64,000 bases of DNA from Oopsacas minuta. Lineage: Eukaryota; Porifera; Hexactinellida; Lyssacinosida; Leucopsacidae. Of this stretch, positions 49,936 through 60,661 are shown piece after piece. Numbering within the stretch: the stretch's first letter is position 1; each line of letters begins with the position of its first letter. The translations under genes and the position numbers were made by a program. A model generated the notes under the pieces. The model saw nothing but the letters and a program-made list of their open reading frames with translations, ran no database searches and was not told the DNA's origin. The stretch is from the NCBI GenBank assembly GCA_024704765.1, contig JAKMXF010000304.1, positions 173,834-237,833 of the forward strand, written 5' to 3'.

Positions 49936-50330
49936 ACATTATTTTTTGCTTATTTTCAAAATCATGCTAGAGATTTCGTTTTAACTGCTAGTAAAGCTTA
50001 ATCAAGTATGTAGATTCCAATTTTGACATTTTCAGATCTTTATCCAGATAATTTATCATATTATTTATCATATTTAACAACTTTGTGATATTTTCAAAAT
50101 CACTCTAGAGAATTCTTTTCTAAGTCTTAGACAGGGTTAATTTTAGGATAATTATTTGGACTTTCTTCCATAGGATTAGAGGATAGAACATCAAGTACAT
50201 TAGGGGACAAATCATATTGAATACAACTGAAATATTTATCAGATCCAGGAGCCCAAAATCAGTCAGGTCCGATGCATTATGGAATTTACACGGGGCGGGG
50301 TCAGGGGAGCCTGCCCCCCCGAAAAGAACA
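49936..50330. repeat. Dispersed repeat, related to 19900-20400
   Basis: Shares several 17-20-base identical stretches with 19900-20400 and ends in the same kind of tail (GGGGTCAGGGGAGCC, GCCCCCCC). Confidence 0.6.
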
Positions 50331-51171
50331 AAAATCCATCACCCTGAGCTACACTTCTAGTCTGTCGGCTGGACATTTCTGTTTAATCTTGCTTACGCAC
50401 TCTCTTATGGCAAGTTGAATGGAGGGAGCTGGTCTTATCGATTTACACTTCCTCGGAGGTTGTACGTAATAGCTATCCACGTAGTTTAATAGTTCTGTTA
50501 GCTGTAGACAATATTATGTATGTATAAATTTTGTTTTTTGTACATATTACATAACATAATTTGGCATAGGGTACCAGTTTCAGGATCTCACGAATGGATG
50601 GTGAGATTATATGTTTTCATCTTATGTTTTGATTAATGAAGTAAGTAATAGAGCTTTCACCTGATTTGCAGACTTCTTAACTTTGATGTCAGTATATCCA
50701 CCACGAAATACCAACATTGGTTAGATATTATTCATTCAATGAAACTTTGAATGTGGAAGACAATTTTAGGAAATAATCGGACAGTTCAAGAAAGCATATA
50801 AGCCAATATATGTTTCTGATTATGTACTAAATTCAATGGAGATATTTAGCCAGTTCGAAGACTAAATTTTGTGCACTATTTATCATAATCCCAGGTCTAG
50901 AATTTAGATGACCTGAACTTTGGTATTCTAGAGACAAAAGATATTTTCTTTGTATATAATACAGTTTGTAGCTTCCTACTCATATGTACACAGATTGGAA
51001 GCCAATATTCGATTATTGCAGACTTAGTGACGTAATGTCGTGATGACTTAACACATATTTGACCAGATATCTGAAATACCTAACATATCAGTTACTTTTC
51101 TTCAGGAGATGTGAATACCAATGATTAGAAACAGTCAAATAGACAAATAGCTGGTTATAAAATTAGGACAA
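50331..51171. other. Non-coding stretch
   Basis: Nothing recognised between the dispersed repeat and the left end of RAG1-like element 2. Confidence 0.5.
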
Positions 51172-51204
51172 TATAGCACAATGGCACACCCCCGGAAATT
51201 GGTC
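51172..51204. repeat. 5' end of RAG1-like element 2: TSD, heptamer, inner block
   Basis: Duplication TATAG (51172-51176), heptamer CACAATG (51177-51183), a 10-bp spacer, then GGAAATTGGTC (51194-51204). The heptamer is followed by GCAC, as in element 1. Confidence 0.85.
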
Positions 51205-52116
51205 AAAATTTCAATCCGATATTTAGTAACCATTTAAAGTTCATTGGAAAGAGAAATATCTAATTACTTGATATGTCTAAAATTGTTATGATCCATCATT
51301 TAGTTTAGGAACAACTGGGATGTATATAAGCATTACAATTTCTTGCTCAGATATTATTCTTGAAAACCACAGATATTCATTATATCAATGAACTTAAATT
51401 CCAGTATCTAAGCAACTAATACATTCCAAAGACTTCATTCCATCGCATTTTCGACTACTCTCTTATTATAGTGATTATATAAGCGGAGTTCAAATAATAA
51501 ATCCTTAAAATAGCTCAAATATTTTGATAAATTTTTCCGTTGGATATTTCTGTCGTCACTCAACTTCGAAGTCCCATAACTTCATCTGTCGCGTTCTGTC
51601 AAGTTGTCTCCTGAGTTTATGATATAGCATTTTTAATTCTCTATAAAATACAACAATTTCCAGGTTCCCAAAAATTCGCACAAATATAGTTTCAATCACA
51701 TGAACTTTTGAATTTATCTAATATTTTTAAAGATTCTCTTTTCAAAATTTATATTAATATTATGGTTGCTTAGCGATGTAATTAAAACGTGAAGTTATTC
51801 ACAATTTTATGCTTGTGTTTACAAAATTCAGCTTGTAATTAATATAAATACATTTTCTCATCATGTATTTTTACAAAGATACCATTAAAAAACCAACACT
51901 CTTCTACTGTGAGAAAGATGTTCGTCAAAAGTTCCTTAATTCTTAGATTTCAGAATGTATTTTATAAGCTTATAAAACAAACATGCATATACGTATATAT
52001 AATCTTACTTTTTGCCCTGTATTTACAATATTGTTAATAAATAATATATTAATTATCTAGAAAATGGAAAATCTTCAAGCTTTTCAGCTTTATTGTGAGC
52101 ATAAATTACTTAGCAC

Positions 52117-52187
52117 TGTTGCGTAGGATTTTGACCCGCAATACAAAATCCTAATAGCATATCCATGGTGCGGGTCAAAATCCTACG
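52117..52187. repeat. Left terminal and subterminal repeats of the Ginger-like element
   Basis: The 18-mer GCGGGTCAAAATCCTACG is present inverted at 52122-52139 (the TIR) and direct at 52170-52187, so the left end could fold into a hairpin with a loop of about 30 bp. Confidence 0.85.
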
Positions 52188-52203
52188 ATGTAATATATGC
52201 GTA

Positions 52204-53110
52204 NNNNNNNNNNNNNNNNNNNNNNNNNNNNNNNNNNNNNNNNNNNNNNNNNNNNNNNNNNNNNNNNNNNNNNNNNNNNNNNNNNNNNNNNNNNNNNNNN
52301 NNNNNNNNNNNNNNNNNNNNNNNNNNNNNNNNNNNNNNNNNNNNNNNNNNNNNNNNNNNNNNNNNNNNNNNNNNNNNNNNNNNNNNNNNNNNNNNNNNNN
52401 NNNNNNNNNNNNNNNNNNNNNNNNNNNNNNNNNNNNNNNNNNNNNNNNNNNNNNNNNNNNNNNNNNNNNNNNNNNNNNNNNNNNNNNNNNNNNNNNNNNN
52501 NNNNNNNNNNNNNNNNNNNNNNNNNNNNNNNNNNNNNNNNNNNNNNNNNNNNNNNNNNNNNNNNNNNNNNNNNNNNNNNNNNNNNNNNNNNNNNNNNNNN
52601 NNNNNNNNNNNNNNNNNNNNNNNNNNNNNNNNNNNNNNNNNNNNNNNNNNNNNNNNNNNNNNNNNNNNNNNNNNNNNNNNNNNNNNNNNNNNNNNNNNNN
52701 NNNNNNNNNNNNNNNNNNNNNNNNNNNNNNNNNNNNNNNNNNNNNNNNNNNNNNNNNNNNNNNNNNNNNNNNNNNNNNNNNNNNNNNNNNNNNNNNNNNN
52801 NNNNNNNNNNNNNNNNNNNNNNNNNNNNNNNNNNNNNNNNNNNNNNNNNNNNNNNNNNNNNNNNNNNNNNNNNNNNNNNNNNNNNNNNNNNNNNNNNNNN
52901 NNNNNNNNNNNNNNNNNNNNNNNNNNNNNNNNNNNNNNNNNNNNNNNNNNNNNNNNNNNNNNNNNNNNNNNNNNNNNNNNNNNNNNNNNNNNNNNNNNNN
53001 NNNNNNNNNNNNNNNNNNNNNNNNNNNNNNNNNNNNNNNNNNNNNNNNNNNNNNNNNNNNNNNNNNNNNNNNNNNNNNNNNNNNNNNNNNNNNNNNNNNN
53101 NNNNNNNNNN
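52204..53110. other. Assembly gap (907 N)
   Basis: Unknown bases. Long open frames that cross this stretch are artefacts. The gap lies between the left TIR of the Ginger-like element and the 3' flank of its gene. Confidence 1.
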
Positions 53111-53224
53111 TAACAAGCTTTAAGGAATATACCACTGAAATATGTTCATCTATTGGACAAGCGTAGACTATGCATTTGTTACGGAGTCTTGGTATAATGT
53201 TGATACACATATAGAGTTGAGGTG

Positions 53225-53790
53225 AAAACCGCGAGCCTCTGGCACGCTGCATACTCCTGGAAAACACTAGATTTCTATAAACAAAACAAGTCAGCTGCGG
53301 TGGCCTCCTCCTTCCCCTTACAGCCACCCCCTAACGCTAAACGTCTAACGTTAACCTCACCTTGTTTATTTGTGCAGTGTTGGAGCGAGTTTGATGTGAT
53401 TGCGATCACACCAAATTCGATTCTAAGCTGCAACATAAACGAATACGTACAATAAATCGTAATTTAACAGACAGGCGAGGAGCTAACGGACCCCGAACGG
53501 CCACAGACAAGGAGACATTAAAAAATAAAAATAGATAAGAAACTCGCTTGTATCTGATTCCATGCTGTATTTCGTCTCGGCGTAGACTCGTCAGTTGCGC
53601 TGCCTTTCTCGCAATATACTTAGATGGTAGAGTGATGATATTCGCCACTGGGGATGTGCTGTTGCAGGTCGCGTTTCCATTATCTGGGCTCACCATGATA
53701 GGGATTGCGTTGCCTGAATAACCTCGGGCAGAGGTCCCCACAAGGTTCGATGTACCTTGCCTTTGAGCGCTTTCGAATGATGGAAAAGAG
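53225..53790. other. GC-richer block of unknown origin downstream of the Ginger-like gene
   Basis: By eye close to 50% G+C in 53225-53450, against about one third in the surroundings. A minus-strand frame of 111 codons (53406-53741) has no recognisable motif. AATAAA occurs on the minus strand near 53365 and could serve as a poly(A) signal for the gene above or belong to a retroelement LTR. It touches the assembly gap, so its left limit is unseen. Confidence 0.45.
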
Positions 53791-53807
53791 TCGTGAATCG
53801 CTAAGAA

Positions 53808-56800
53808 TTAGTCAGAAGAGTGCAAGAGGTAGAATACAGTATTGAGTGATCCGATGAAAGTGTCACAGTCCCAAAGTTGGATAATTGGTTCTCTCATTCC
53901 GTCATATTTATAGAATTGCCCGTTTTGGTAAAGGATTGAATAAAAGTGTCTATTACTCAATATGCTAAAGCCAGCAAGTTGGTAGTGAAGTGTCCGTTGG
54001 TTGTGACTGATGGTAAAGTGTTTGTCAATATCGCTTGCAAAAATGTCTGGCAATTCGGGTAGATGTCCGATTTCAATTGTTAGCATGACAGGTATTGACT
54101 TGAATTGACCAGATATCCTCTCTAAGACAGCAGTAGTTGATCCACAAGACTTGCATTTAATAGGAACGAGACTTCGATTAACAGATGATTCCAGGTTTGT
54201 AATAACGCCTCCTATATTACTAATCATGGATTGTGTCTCAAAGATATTGGTGCATTGGTGGCATTGGAAGATAGTGAAATATTTGTCGTTACACAAATCT
54301 TCTGTTCGTAAATATTTGATGATGTTACCCTCTGATCCAAAGAAATCATAAGACCGTATCAATCCTGAGGAATCATAAATAACTTCAAGCCCAATTTTAG
54401 TAGCAACATATTCTCGAAGTTTCTCAAATTCACAATTAGCAGCCAATTGGAATATGTAGTGGAATTCAGCTTCAATATGTGTACTTCCGATTAACTTCAG
54501 TGAGTCTATGATGGTTGCTTTATTCGAACTAAGAATAGCCAATATATTGTCGATAGAACAGGTGTTAGATTGCACGATGTTGTTATACTCTCCTCCCCAT
54601 TTAGGATATGGGATAAGATCTGATGCATTTTGTATAGATTGTTCTGGTATTTCAATGATCTCATGAACTTGCTCAGTTGGGAATATTAACTCAATTATTA
54701 CTGGTAATAGAACAGCAATCGGATAGTCAAGATCTCTTCGTGTCTCTTCAGGTATTTCAGTAGGATAGGAGGAACGATATTCTGCGTACCAATTACCGGC
54801 TGATACAGCAAGTTTCTCCTTAATCTCAAAATTTAGTTCGTTGGGTGGATGGTAAGAATATAGTAAATTCAATGAAGTTAGAGATGCAGCTTTTGTAGCG
54901 AGTTTCTCATGTAGTTGGGTTAAGTATGTGTTATTGACAAGAGCTGATAGTATTCGAGGTTTCAATTGAAGTAGCTCAGAATCGATATTTTCATAGATTG
55001 AGTGTTGTTGCGGTGTTTCAAATGTTTCTTCCATGGTATCCAGGTTCAATATATCATCCAAAGAATCTAAATACAAATAAATATGTGAAATGTAGGATTG
55101 CTATTACGTATTAATCGAATCAATACAGAACACAACTAGTTTATATGTACTTAATCATGGGCTGAGTCAATTAGTTATAGTTCAGTACAATATTGTCTCG
55201 CTAATATATTTACCGCTAGAAGGGAATTTGCAAGATCTTTTGGGCTTCTTTGATTTGCCTGTCTTCGTTCGAACCTGCCGTTTTTCGTTCATGCGAGAAT
55301 GATATTTTCTTGATAGATGGATAGGTAATTTTGTTGTTTTGCTATCTGGGTCTTTGCGAGCAATTAGGTGGCTTGGTTTAACTTCCTCTATCGTATATGG
55401 TCCCAAATATTTCTTTGCATCTTTTGTTCCTGGGAGTCGCTTGGCTTTCTTTATATTATGTACAAGTACCTCATCTCCTTCCACAAATTCTGATCTAAAG
55501 TTTACACTATGATTATACAAAGAAAATAATGTGCCAATTACGTACAGTTTGTAATGATGCTAATTTTATAACTAAAAGTAAGTGTTTTGGAATTTAAGAA
55601 TTCATATAATTGAGGAAACAATAAATTAGTTCCGATTCAAGACTATTTCATATTTACCTGATTATACAACAGTCAGTGAATTTAATTTAATTTTAGTAAG
55701 AGATGATGTATGAAATTCCAACATGTTACATCACAACAAGAATGTGTTTCGTTATTGCTTACCTGTTGTGTTTAACTTTGCTGTCATATGTTTTCTTTTG
55801 AACTTTCTGACCAGCCTTGATGTTTTCAATAGCAGTCATCCTGTCAGCTTTACGTGTGGAAGAAAGATTTTCTATCCATTCGTTATCAATTATAGGAAAG
55901 TCAAATGGGCGTGGTTCGTTTGCATCTATTTGAATATTCTCATCTTCTGATACTTCTGCCTCTGAGATATCAGCTTCGGTTAGTAATCCGGGGTTAGTTG
56001 GAGAAGTGATAAGATTGAGAAGGTTAGATGAATCAAAGTCTCTCCCAAACATGAGATAGAAGGGTGTGTAGCTTGTAGAGATTTTGGTTTGAGTATTTGC
56101 TGCTAGTACTGCTGTCTGTAATTTCTCTGTCCATTCAGTGTCCCCATCAGATTGCATCTTGTTGATTTTTCTATTTGTAAAAAGTGTTAAATTGATTCAA
56201 AGCTATCTAATTATAAACGACGTGTATTAAACGTATGTAAGGCTTAGAATAGGTATACATTTATATTTAGCATCAATACTCACGTTTTCAATATTTTGTT
56301 GTGTGACTCAACAAGTCCGTTACTTTGTGGGTGGTATGCTGTGGTTCTTCTGGTGTTGATATTTATCTTCTTGTGAAATTCCTGAAATTCCTATTTTGAA
56401 AGTAAATAAGAGAACAATGACAATCTACTACGCGCATGTATTTAGTCTTGTACAACAATAGTAAGAAAGATAAAACGATTAATAAGGTATATTTTCCTCC
56501 CGAAGTTAGTAGCATCAATTCGTAAATTCTTATTTATTAGTATTTAACATAAATTAAAATCCAATTTTCCACACGGTTTCTTAAATATGGCCATCAGGAC
56601 GCATAATTTCCTACCAGGGTATATATTGAAGCAATGCGTTGACAATTGACAATGCAACTTGTTACGTACGTATATCCAATATAGTAAGTTGCATTGTGTA
56701 TCAGGAATAATTTACTTGGTGTATTTACAATTACTAATCTCGAGTATGTAAAAATATGAGTTACCTTGCTTGAGAATTCTGTTCCCTGATCATGTTGGAG

Positions 56801-58117
56801 GATGTTAGGCACACCGAATGAGAGATAAATTTCCTGTAAACAATCCAATATTTCTTTAGATGTTTTAGTCTTGAGTGGTCGGGCAATTACAAATTTACTC
56901 AGGTAGCACACGATGACAAGAATGTGCTGAAATCCAAGTACAGTGCGAGACATATTACATATGAGATCAATTCCACAATGACACCATGGTTCTTCAGGAG
57001 GAGGAATAGGTTGAAGCTCTCGTTGTGGCTGAGGAGGTAGAGCAGCAGAGGTTTGACAGTCATGGCAAGTTCGGATCTAGAACGGGAAATGATTTAATTG
57101 TCAGTTTGCAGTCCAGTCTAATGTAATTTGCTACGTCCCAGATGTCCCACTAAATTAGCATTCCGTCCCGCTTTTTCTTCACTCAGGTTGGCAAATATGT
57201 TTATGTGAAATACTCCCACTACCTATCCCAATTACTAACTACCGCAAGGATCATTAGTTGTTAGATACATGATTGGTTGGTTGTACCGCACAAATAGATT
57301 TCCATATGATAAAATTGTATACCGGTATACTAAATATCATCAGATCGCACAAATAAAGGTGTATACAGTAGAATAATTACAAGGTGAATAACCTCAAACT
57401 ATAAAATACATCCTGTTCTCAGACTTACCAACCCCTTTTGCAAATTTCCCTGGATTATCGTTGCTAAATCCCTGGATTTCAAAATTTGTAATCCAGGTAT
57501 CCCTGGAGGGTTGGTAAGTCTGTGTTCTCAGCCACATTTTCTTGGAAAATCATATATGAAAGAAATACGTAATTTAGTAACTCACGTAGGATCCAACATC
57601 ATTGTATATACCATTCCAATCATATTTGTTTCGGATTCCATCAATGGTAGTGTTGATTCCAGGATGAGTGACATTGTGATAGAATCCGATAATGTTGTCA
57701 ATTTCTGAGACTAGTGGAATCTCCAAGTATTTCACACAGCCATTCTTCTTTCTGAAAATCTACAAGAAAATTATTCTAGTTAAACGCAGAGGTTATAGGT
57801 AGCATTGAGGGGCAGAGGAGCCCCTAGCGTTTTCGCCCTTCTCATCTCCCTATTGTACGCAAATTTAATGAGGCATCTACATATCTGCCTCCTCGCAGAT
57901 ATGTAGTTACCTCAAGATTTCTAATTATGTCTTGGAAATATGTATAAATCAAAAATATCATTCAGGAATATACCTTCATTAGCTTATTCTCTTGAAAGTA
58001 AATCCCCTTGCACTTTCTGACAAAATTCTTCTTTCTGTAGCGATCACTCTTGATTTCTGGTGGGATAATATTCGTCTGGAGGTATCCACGAATTGCTTCA
58101 TGCTCTGTCGCATCCAT
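53808..58117 (-). CDS. Ginger-like transposase: integrase plus USP-like protease, 7 exons, 894 codons
   Basis: Minus-strand exons: 58117-57974, 57759-57586, 57076-56765, 56390-56284, 56170-55763, 55494-55214, 55066-53808. All six introns are GT-AG and the phases match, giving 894 codons without a stop. Domains: H2C2 zinc finger (H76, H80, C110, C113); integrase core D143, D202, E238, so D,D(35)E, in CGIDLI, QHDQGTEF and LVESHNK; an SH3-like C-terminal integrase domain (VEGDEVLVHN, GPYTIEEVKPSHLIARKDP); then a USP-type cysteine protease with NTCSIDN (C645), zinc-ribbon CHQC and CKSC pairs, and HFYSILY...YKYDGM (H849, D864). The integrase would cut and join the element's TGT ends. The protease may process the polyprotein or remove ubiquitin-like tags, which is inference. 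The start at 58117 is the first good ATG; an upstream exon is possible. The last exon ends before the GC-rich block. Confidence 0.85.
57420..57522. mobile_element. 103-bp hairpin MITE in intron 2 of the Ginger-like gene
   Basis: Ends CAGACTTACCAACCC and its inverse GGGTTGGTAAGTCTG, flanked by TGTTCT on both sides (57414-57419, 57523-57528). ATCCCTGG-type motifs repeat inside. A third layer of nesting: MITE in Ginger-like element in RAG1-like element. Confidence 0.65.
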
Positions 58118-58276
58118 AATGAAAAATGCCAAAAGTAAATATAAGTGTTTGATGTTGAAATCTAGAAACAAAGTAAAATGTTAGTGTGTGCATTTAGGAA
58201 GTCACACATGTATAAATACGAATACTATATGACTAGGGATGAAATGTTGATATTACTTGATTTGCAATTGCTACTT

Positions 58277-58320
58277 GCGGGTCAAAATCCTACGCGGGTC
58301 AAAATCCTACGCAACAGCAC
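58277..58320. repeat. Right terminal repeats of the Ginger-like element and TSD
   Basis: Two tandem copies of GCGGGTCAAAATCCTACG (58277-58294 and 58294-58311, sharing one G), then CAACA to 58316, then the duplicated GCAC (58317-58320). Confidence 0.88.
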
Positions 58321-60621
58321 TCGTTCAATCGCAGACCAATTTATTTCAACTCATGGTTTTGATCGAGATGAGCAAAATTTCTTTGTCTGAAGTTCAATGA
58401 TATTCAAAAAGAGAGAGCCTCTTTTCATAAATATTCGGACCTTGATACTGGGAATTCCATGTGCTTCTGTCCTCTGCCAAAGAAGCCTAGGTTAAGTGCC
58501 TCTTCTTCATTAACCATTAACTTTGAGAAGACTTTAATCTTTCAAAAAAGAAATCGCTCGCTGACTTAATGACCAAATGTTTGAGAAATCGGCTCTCTTT
58601 TCTTAAGTCTCACCTCGAATCAGTCGCTGAAAACGAGCATGTATCTCCAAAGACTCTTGCAACTTATCTCTTACTACTTTGTTGCAATGAGGAGCAGGAC
58701 AGGAATAGTGCCAATGTTTGTAAAGAGATGCTCGAGAAGGGAAACTCATCTCCTATCTATCCACAATTATCACTTGATAAATCTGCCTTTCTTTTCGATT
58801 CGCTTAAGATCGGTAAAACAAAGTATTTAGAACAATAGTGTAGCTAAACATCGGGCTCAAATTAATTTGCTGGATGAGGTGTGTATAATTCATAGAGAAT
58901 TTCCATGTGGAGTAGGTATTTCTTACCCCAGACTACTCACCCATACAGTTGAACGAATTGTATCTAACTTAAGTCCTGATACCCTTGTCTATCCACTGAA
59001 AGTTCGAGTATCCGATGGCTTAGATGGATCTGGGTGTCATCGAGTTTACCAGCTAGCTATATCTAACCCTGACCTCTCGATTAAAACCTTCATTTTATTT
59101 GGTTTCAAGGTTAACGCAATCATAAATGCAAATGTTCATATCCTATGGAAACCTCATCATCCGAATCCGCCATTTTGCACTGGGCCAGTTACCCTCTTAG
59201 CCCTTCCAGAAAATGAAGAGAGTGTCAAGTTTTTGATGGACTCATTAATAAATAACGAAACTTCAACTATCGAAGAGAGTGGTTTGTGTTTACACAATAG
59301 CAATGCAGAGGTCAAGATCATAAGATCTCATTTCGATATAAAGATGGAAAAAATCTTATGCGGTGCTGGTGGTGCTAATTTTCAAATGTGTATTGCAACG
59401 TTCCAACAGATACACGGTATTAGCATAGTTCAAAATGGCTTTCCCATAAAAGGGACTATCCGTGATGCACGTGATTTATTTGATGAAGTTGATGAGGAAG
59501 AATTTTTATCTTTGCCAACAAATCAAAAATTCAATTTAACACACAAACCGATCTCAGAAAAAGATATCATATCAGCTTCCCCTCTACATGCATATTTGAG
59601 AGCATTTAGTTGGTTTCTGTTATTGATTTGCCATTTACAGTGTGGTGCTATTCAAAATGGTCACCAACTTCGCCAATAATTCTTGGGGCCAAGAAATTTA
59701 TTACTAGCCTTATTGAAGAAAAACTTAGTTTATTAATTGACGCACCATCAGTCCAAGGAGGAACCACCACAGCCGGAAATGTTGTTCGGAGATGCTTCAC
59801 ACATAGCGATGATACTGTGCAAGATTTTCTCTATTGGGAATTGACGGTTGTTCTTCGAGAGACACATGAAGTTGTTACTACAATCTTTAATAATTTGAGT
59901 GCTATCCTGAGATTGTATAATAGCAACAGGAAAGTGGATACTGAAGGCCTTGATAATGTATGCCGAGAGACTTACGATTCCATATTAACCAATTTTTCAC
60001 GGAAACATGTAACCCTTACTTTACATAAACTTCTAGCCCATGCACCACAAATAATTGCAGATCATCACGATGGGTTTGGTTTAGAAGATTTGTCTGAGGA
60101 AAGCCTTGAATCTTGTAATAAATTGGTCAGTTGAGAGACTCTCAAAAAATTTAGCTTTGAGGACAACGTTAAAGATATGTTCGTCAGGCTTATCTCTCAA
60201 AATGATCCAATTTTAGCATCCTTTCGTAAGATTACCAAAAACGATTCGGAGCCAGATCTATCTGAGTTAAAGAGCTGTCAAGATATTTTGGTGAATTCTC
60301 TAATTATGAATAGGTTATAGTTTGTAATTCAATGAACGGTAGGTCATTTTAACAAGGAATATGGTTTCATAAGTTGATAAAAATGTACAGTAAATAGACT
60401 TAATAATATCAAAACATAAAGCATTCAATTTCTGAACCTATAGCTCACAGATTGGCTTAATTAAAATCGATAAAAAAATCAAAATATTTTTAATGTGACA
60501 ATGACACCATTACTTTCACACCCAAAGACTTAGAAAAAATCTAGTTACGTCAATCGATTCCTTGGGTACAATTCCCCATATTTCAATAATATAGTTTAAT
60601 ACGTTATCTAGTGCCCTAATA

Positions 60622-60661
60622 CCTACTTCCAGGTTTTAGCATTTCGTGCCGCTGTGTATAG
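60622..60661. repeat. 3' end of RAG1-like element 2: inner block, heptamer, TSD
   Basis: Reading inward on the minus strand: CACAGCG (60656-60650), a 19-bp spacer, then GGAAGTAG (60630-60623). The duplication TATAG is at 60657-60661. The sequence after the heptamer, GCACGAAATG, is the same as in element 1. Confidence 0.85.

Larger units (their letters stand above)
52117..58316. mobile_element. Ginger-like DNA transposon nested in RAG1-like element 2
   Basis: Termini TGTTGCGTAGGATTTTGACC and its perfect inverse end in ACA. The target duplication GCAC is identical on both sides (52113-52116, 58317-58320). TGT...ACA ends, a 4-bp duplication and a retroviral-type integrase transposase define Ginger elements. 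The length is 6200 bp including a 907-bp assembly gap. Its gene is on the minus strand. The insertion point is codon 18 of the RAG1-like gene. Confidence 0.92.
52064..60320 (+). pseudogene. RAG1/Transib-like transposase, copy 2, interrupted by a transposon
   Basis: It starts at the ATG at 52064 (MENLQAFQLYCEHKLLS), is cut at 52116, and resumes at 58321 (SIADQFISTH). The first 26 residues have the same length and spacing as copy 1. Other damage: frameshifts near 58390 and 58550; loss of about 13 residues around the LPGY position near 58838; a frameshift near 59645; a stop at about 60133. Conserved parts: VSDGLDGSGCH with the first Asp (59014-59016), FILFGFKV, ASPLHAYLRAF, GGTTTAGNVVRRC, HKLLAHAPQII, SEESLESCNK with the Glu. 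The RAG1 CxxC pair is degraded (NFQMC). As in copy 1, no Asp precedes LHAYLR directly. Clearly inactive. Confidence 0.88.
51177..60656. mobile_element. RAG1/Transib-like DNA transposon, copy 2, carrying a nested Ginger-like element
   Basis: Ends CACAATGGCAC (left) and CACAGCGGCACG (right, inverted). The 5-bp target duplication TATAG is identical on both sides (51172-51176, 60657-60661). Without the 6.2-kb insert and its duplication the element would be about 3.28 kb, close to copy 1. It contains one plus-strand RAG1-like gene and no RAG2-like gene. Confidence 0.92.

Noticed and set aside
52110-53327. Four open frames of 308-405 codons across 52110-53327
   Set aside because: They consist almost wholly of N from the assembly gap; only a few real codons flank it.
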